Positions 6,638-7,740 of a stretch of DNA of 7,740 nt are shown piece after piece. The translations under genes and the position numbers were made by a program. The notes under the pieces were generated by a model. That model did no database searches. It saw only the letters and a program-made list of their open reading frames with translations, and was not told where the DNA came from. The stretch spans positions 29,155 to 36,894 of the forward strand of contig PMBM01000067.1 in NCBI GenBank assembly GCA_003153855.1. Reading direction: 5' to 3'. The first letter of the stretch is position 1. Each line of letters starts with the position of its first letter. The stretch is from Propionibacteriaceae bacterium. GTDB taxonomy: Bacteria > Actinomycetota > Actinomycetes > Propionibacteriales > Propionibacteriaceae.

Positions 6638-6733
6638 CGCGCTGGAGCGTCCTGGGGGCCGCCGGGTCCCTACACCATCCGTGCCGCGCGACTTGATCTG
6701 GGGGCGGTGGCCCTGCGGAGGGTGCAGCCAGGT

Positions 6734-6746
6734 TAAAGTGACCTCC
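6734..6746 (+). promoter_or_regulatory. Putative leaderless promoter of the sdh operon
   Basis: TAAAGT at 6734-6739 is a good TANNNT -10 element. The sdhC start GTG is at 6747, seven bases after it, where transcription would be expected to begin. No Shine-Dalgarno lies upstream of 6747 at normal spacing. No recognisable -35 is seen. A partly symmetric sequence (AGGT at 6730-6733, ACCT at 6741-6744) straddles the -10. The rest of the 109-bp trmD/sdhC gap shows no gene and no clear terminator. Confidence 0.5.
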
Positions 6747-7445
6747 GTGGCGACTCAAACTCTCACCGTTCACCAGAAAGCAGTGCGTTCATCCGTCGCG
6801 ATGAAGGTACTGATGGCCGTGACCGGCATCTTCCTGATCCTCTTCCTCCTCATGCACGCGTGGGGCAACCTCAAGGCCTTCTTCGGGCCCGAGGCCTACG
6901 ACCACTACGCCGAATGGCTGAAGAGCGACATCCTGTACCCGCTCATCCCCAAGGGCTGGTTCATCTGGATCTTCCGCGTCTTCATGGTGGCCTGCATCGT
7001 CGGGCACATGGCCTCGGCCTACGTGCTGACCCTGCGTTCCCTTGGTGCCCGTGGTCGGTACCAGCGCAAGGAGCGCAGGCAGCAGACGTTCGCGGCCAGC
7101 ACGATGCGCTGGGGCGGCGTCATCCTCCTGATGCTGCTGCTGTTCCACCTCGGCCAGTTCACGATCAAGTGGTTCCTCACGGGCTTCACCACGGCGTCCA
7201 CGCCGTACGAGGCCGTCGTGCTGACGTTCTCCCAGTGGTACATGGTGCTGCTCTACGCGCTGTTCGTCGGCACGGTGTGCATCCACATCCGGCACGGCAT
7301 CTGGAGCGCGATGACCACCCTCGGCGCCAACACCAGCCCCAAGGCGCGCCGTGTGCTCAACTACACCGCGATCTTCGTGTCGGTCCTCCTGTTCGCCGCC
7401 TTCATGGCCATGCCCGTTGCAGTCCTGTTCGGAGGGATCAAGTGA
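6747..7445 (+). CDS. sdhC: Succinate dehydrogenase cytochrome b subunit (type-B, diheme)
   Basis: A 232-residue membrane anchor of succinate:quinone oxidoreductase, of the b558 single-subunit family with five transmembrane helices and two hemes. It holds SdhAB at the cytoplasmic membrane and passes electrons to (mena)quinone. Helices fall at about 19-41 (with LLMHAWGNL), 71-95 (VGHMASAY), 122-140 (LLFHLGQF), 165-190 (CIHIRHGIW) and 207-227. Histidines H37, H87, H134 and H180 or H183 are the likely axial heme ligands, matching the four-ligand pattern of the Wolinella FrdC family. I use GTG 6747 ([16 protein letters not shown]). The frame stays open to a GTG at 6681, but those 22 residues do not resemble the family and would cross the putative promoter. 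The stop overlaps the sdhA start by four bases (GTGA). Confidence 0.95.
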   Translation: MATQTLTVHQKAVRSSVAMKVLMAVTGIFLILFLLMHAWGNLKAFFGPEAYDHYAEWLKSDILYPLIPKGWFIWIFRVFMVACIVGHMASAYVLTLRSLGARGRYQRKERRQQTFAASTMRWGGVILLMLLLFHLGQFTIKWFLTGFTTASTPYEAVVLTFSQWYMVLLYALFVGTVCIHIRHGIWSAMTTLGANTSPKARRVLNYTAIFVSVLLFAAFMAMPVAVLFGGIK

Positions 7446-7740
7446 CCACCACCGCCCCGGCCAAGAAGGCCAGCGTCAAGGAGATCGACCCGGCCCTGGC
7501 GTACTACCGCCTCGGCGACGAGATCTCCGACACCAAGGCCCCTGACGTCGACATCGAGAAGATGTGGAAGACGCGTCAGTTCCAGGCCAAGCTCGTCAAC
7601 CCGTCCAACCGCCGCAAGCTCACCGTCATCATCGTCGGCACAGGGCTGGCTGGCGGAGCCGCTGCCGCGACCCTCGGCGAGGCGGGCTACAACGTCCTCA
7701 ACTTCTGCTACCAGGACAGCCCGCGCCGCGCCCACTCCAT
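7442..7740 (+). CDS. sdhA: Succinate dehydrogenase flavoprotein subunit, 5' part
   Basis: The first 99 codons are visible; the gene runs off the window. SdhA is the FAD-containing catalytic subunit that oxidises succinate to fumarate in the TCA cycle and passes electrons to the iron-sulfur subunit SdhB. Residues 62-80 ([19 protein letters not shown]) form the GxGxxG dinucleotide-binding fold. QDSPRRAHS (91-99) contains H98, the expected site of covalent FAD attachment in type-B enzymes, where the family usually continues into AAQGG. A leader of about 60 residues with [12 protein letters not shown] and [16 protein letters not shown] precedes the fold, as in other actinobacterial type-B SdhA. 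The start is GTG 7442, preceded at 7431-7435 by GGAGG with a six-base spacer, and overlaps the sdhC stop by four bases. sdhB presumably follows outside the window. Confidence 0.96.
   Translation, partial: MTTTAPAKKASVKEIDPALAYYRLGDEISDTKAPDVDIEKMWKTRQFQAKLVNPSNRRKLTVIIVGTGLAGGAAAATLGEAGYNVLNFCYQDSPRRAHS

Noticed and set aside
6653..6712. CTGGGGGC-containing near-repeat (6653 and 6699) as a terminator after trmD
   Set aside because: Pairing is imperfect and bulged, with no T-run; not enough to call a terminator or repeat.
6681..6746. Longer sdhC from GTG 6681
   Set aside because: The 22 added residues do not look like the family and contain the likely -10 element; GTG 6747 gives the expected N-terminus.
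1..7740. CRISPR array, insertion sequence, prophage or defence system
   Set aside because: No spaced direct repeats, transposase, integrase or terminal inverted repeats were seen; all substantial coding space is accounted for by intact or edge-truncated ordinary genes.

Overview
The window is a high-GC chromosomal segment with strongly G/C-ending codons, many GTG starts, S16 and Ffh proteins with long charged C-terminal tails, and a type-B succinate dehydrogenase. Together these point to an actinomycete. Family-level details look most like Nocardioidaceae/Propionibacteriales, but that placement is an impression from protein style and not a search result. I see no mobile element, CRISPR array, tRNA, rRNA or phage gene.

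Layout. (1) 1-810 holds the 3' part of ffh, the signal recognition particle protein: end of the GTPase domain, whole M domain and a basic tail. (2) 848-2032 encodes an imidazolonepropionase-like amidohydrolase with an unusual histidine-rich N-terminus. (3) 2197-3189 encodes an aldo/keto reductase with a strong Shine-Dalgarno. (4) 3190-4425, minus strand, encodes an Nramp-type Mn2+/divalent metal transporter (MntH); its stop codon directly abuts that of the aldo/keto reductase. (5) 4426-4638 is a 213-bp divergent intergenic region with two palindromes and a leader hairpin. (6) 4639-6637 is the compact operon rpsP-khpA-rimM-trmD (1-nt gap, 20-nt overlap, 4-nt ATGA overlap). It links ribosomal protein S16, a KH-domain RNA-binding protein, a 30S maturation factor and the tRNA m1G37 methyltransferase. 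(7) 6747-7740 starts a succinate dehydrogenase operon: sdhC (diheme membrane anchor) and the first 99 codons of sdhA, which runs off the window.

Functionally this is mostly translation and protein-targeting housekeeping (Ffh, S16, KhpA, RimM, TrmD) beside respiration (SdhC/SdhA). Three individually expressed metabolic or transport genes lie between ffh and rpsP. The usual rplS is not found after trmD; the sdh operon follows directly.

I did not find a convincing undescribed system. The points most worth checking are the His-rich extension of the amidohydrolase, the palindrome between mntH and rpsP that could act as a symmetric bidirectional promoter or operator, two putative leaderless promoters sharing a GACCTC spacer, the absence of rplS after trmD, an Asp-to-Glu change at a presumed TrmD catalytic position, and an apparent excess of the tetranucleotide GTAC.
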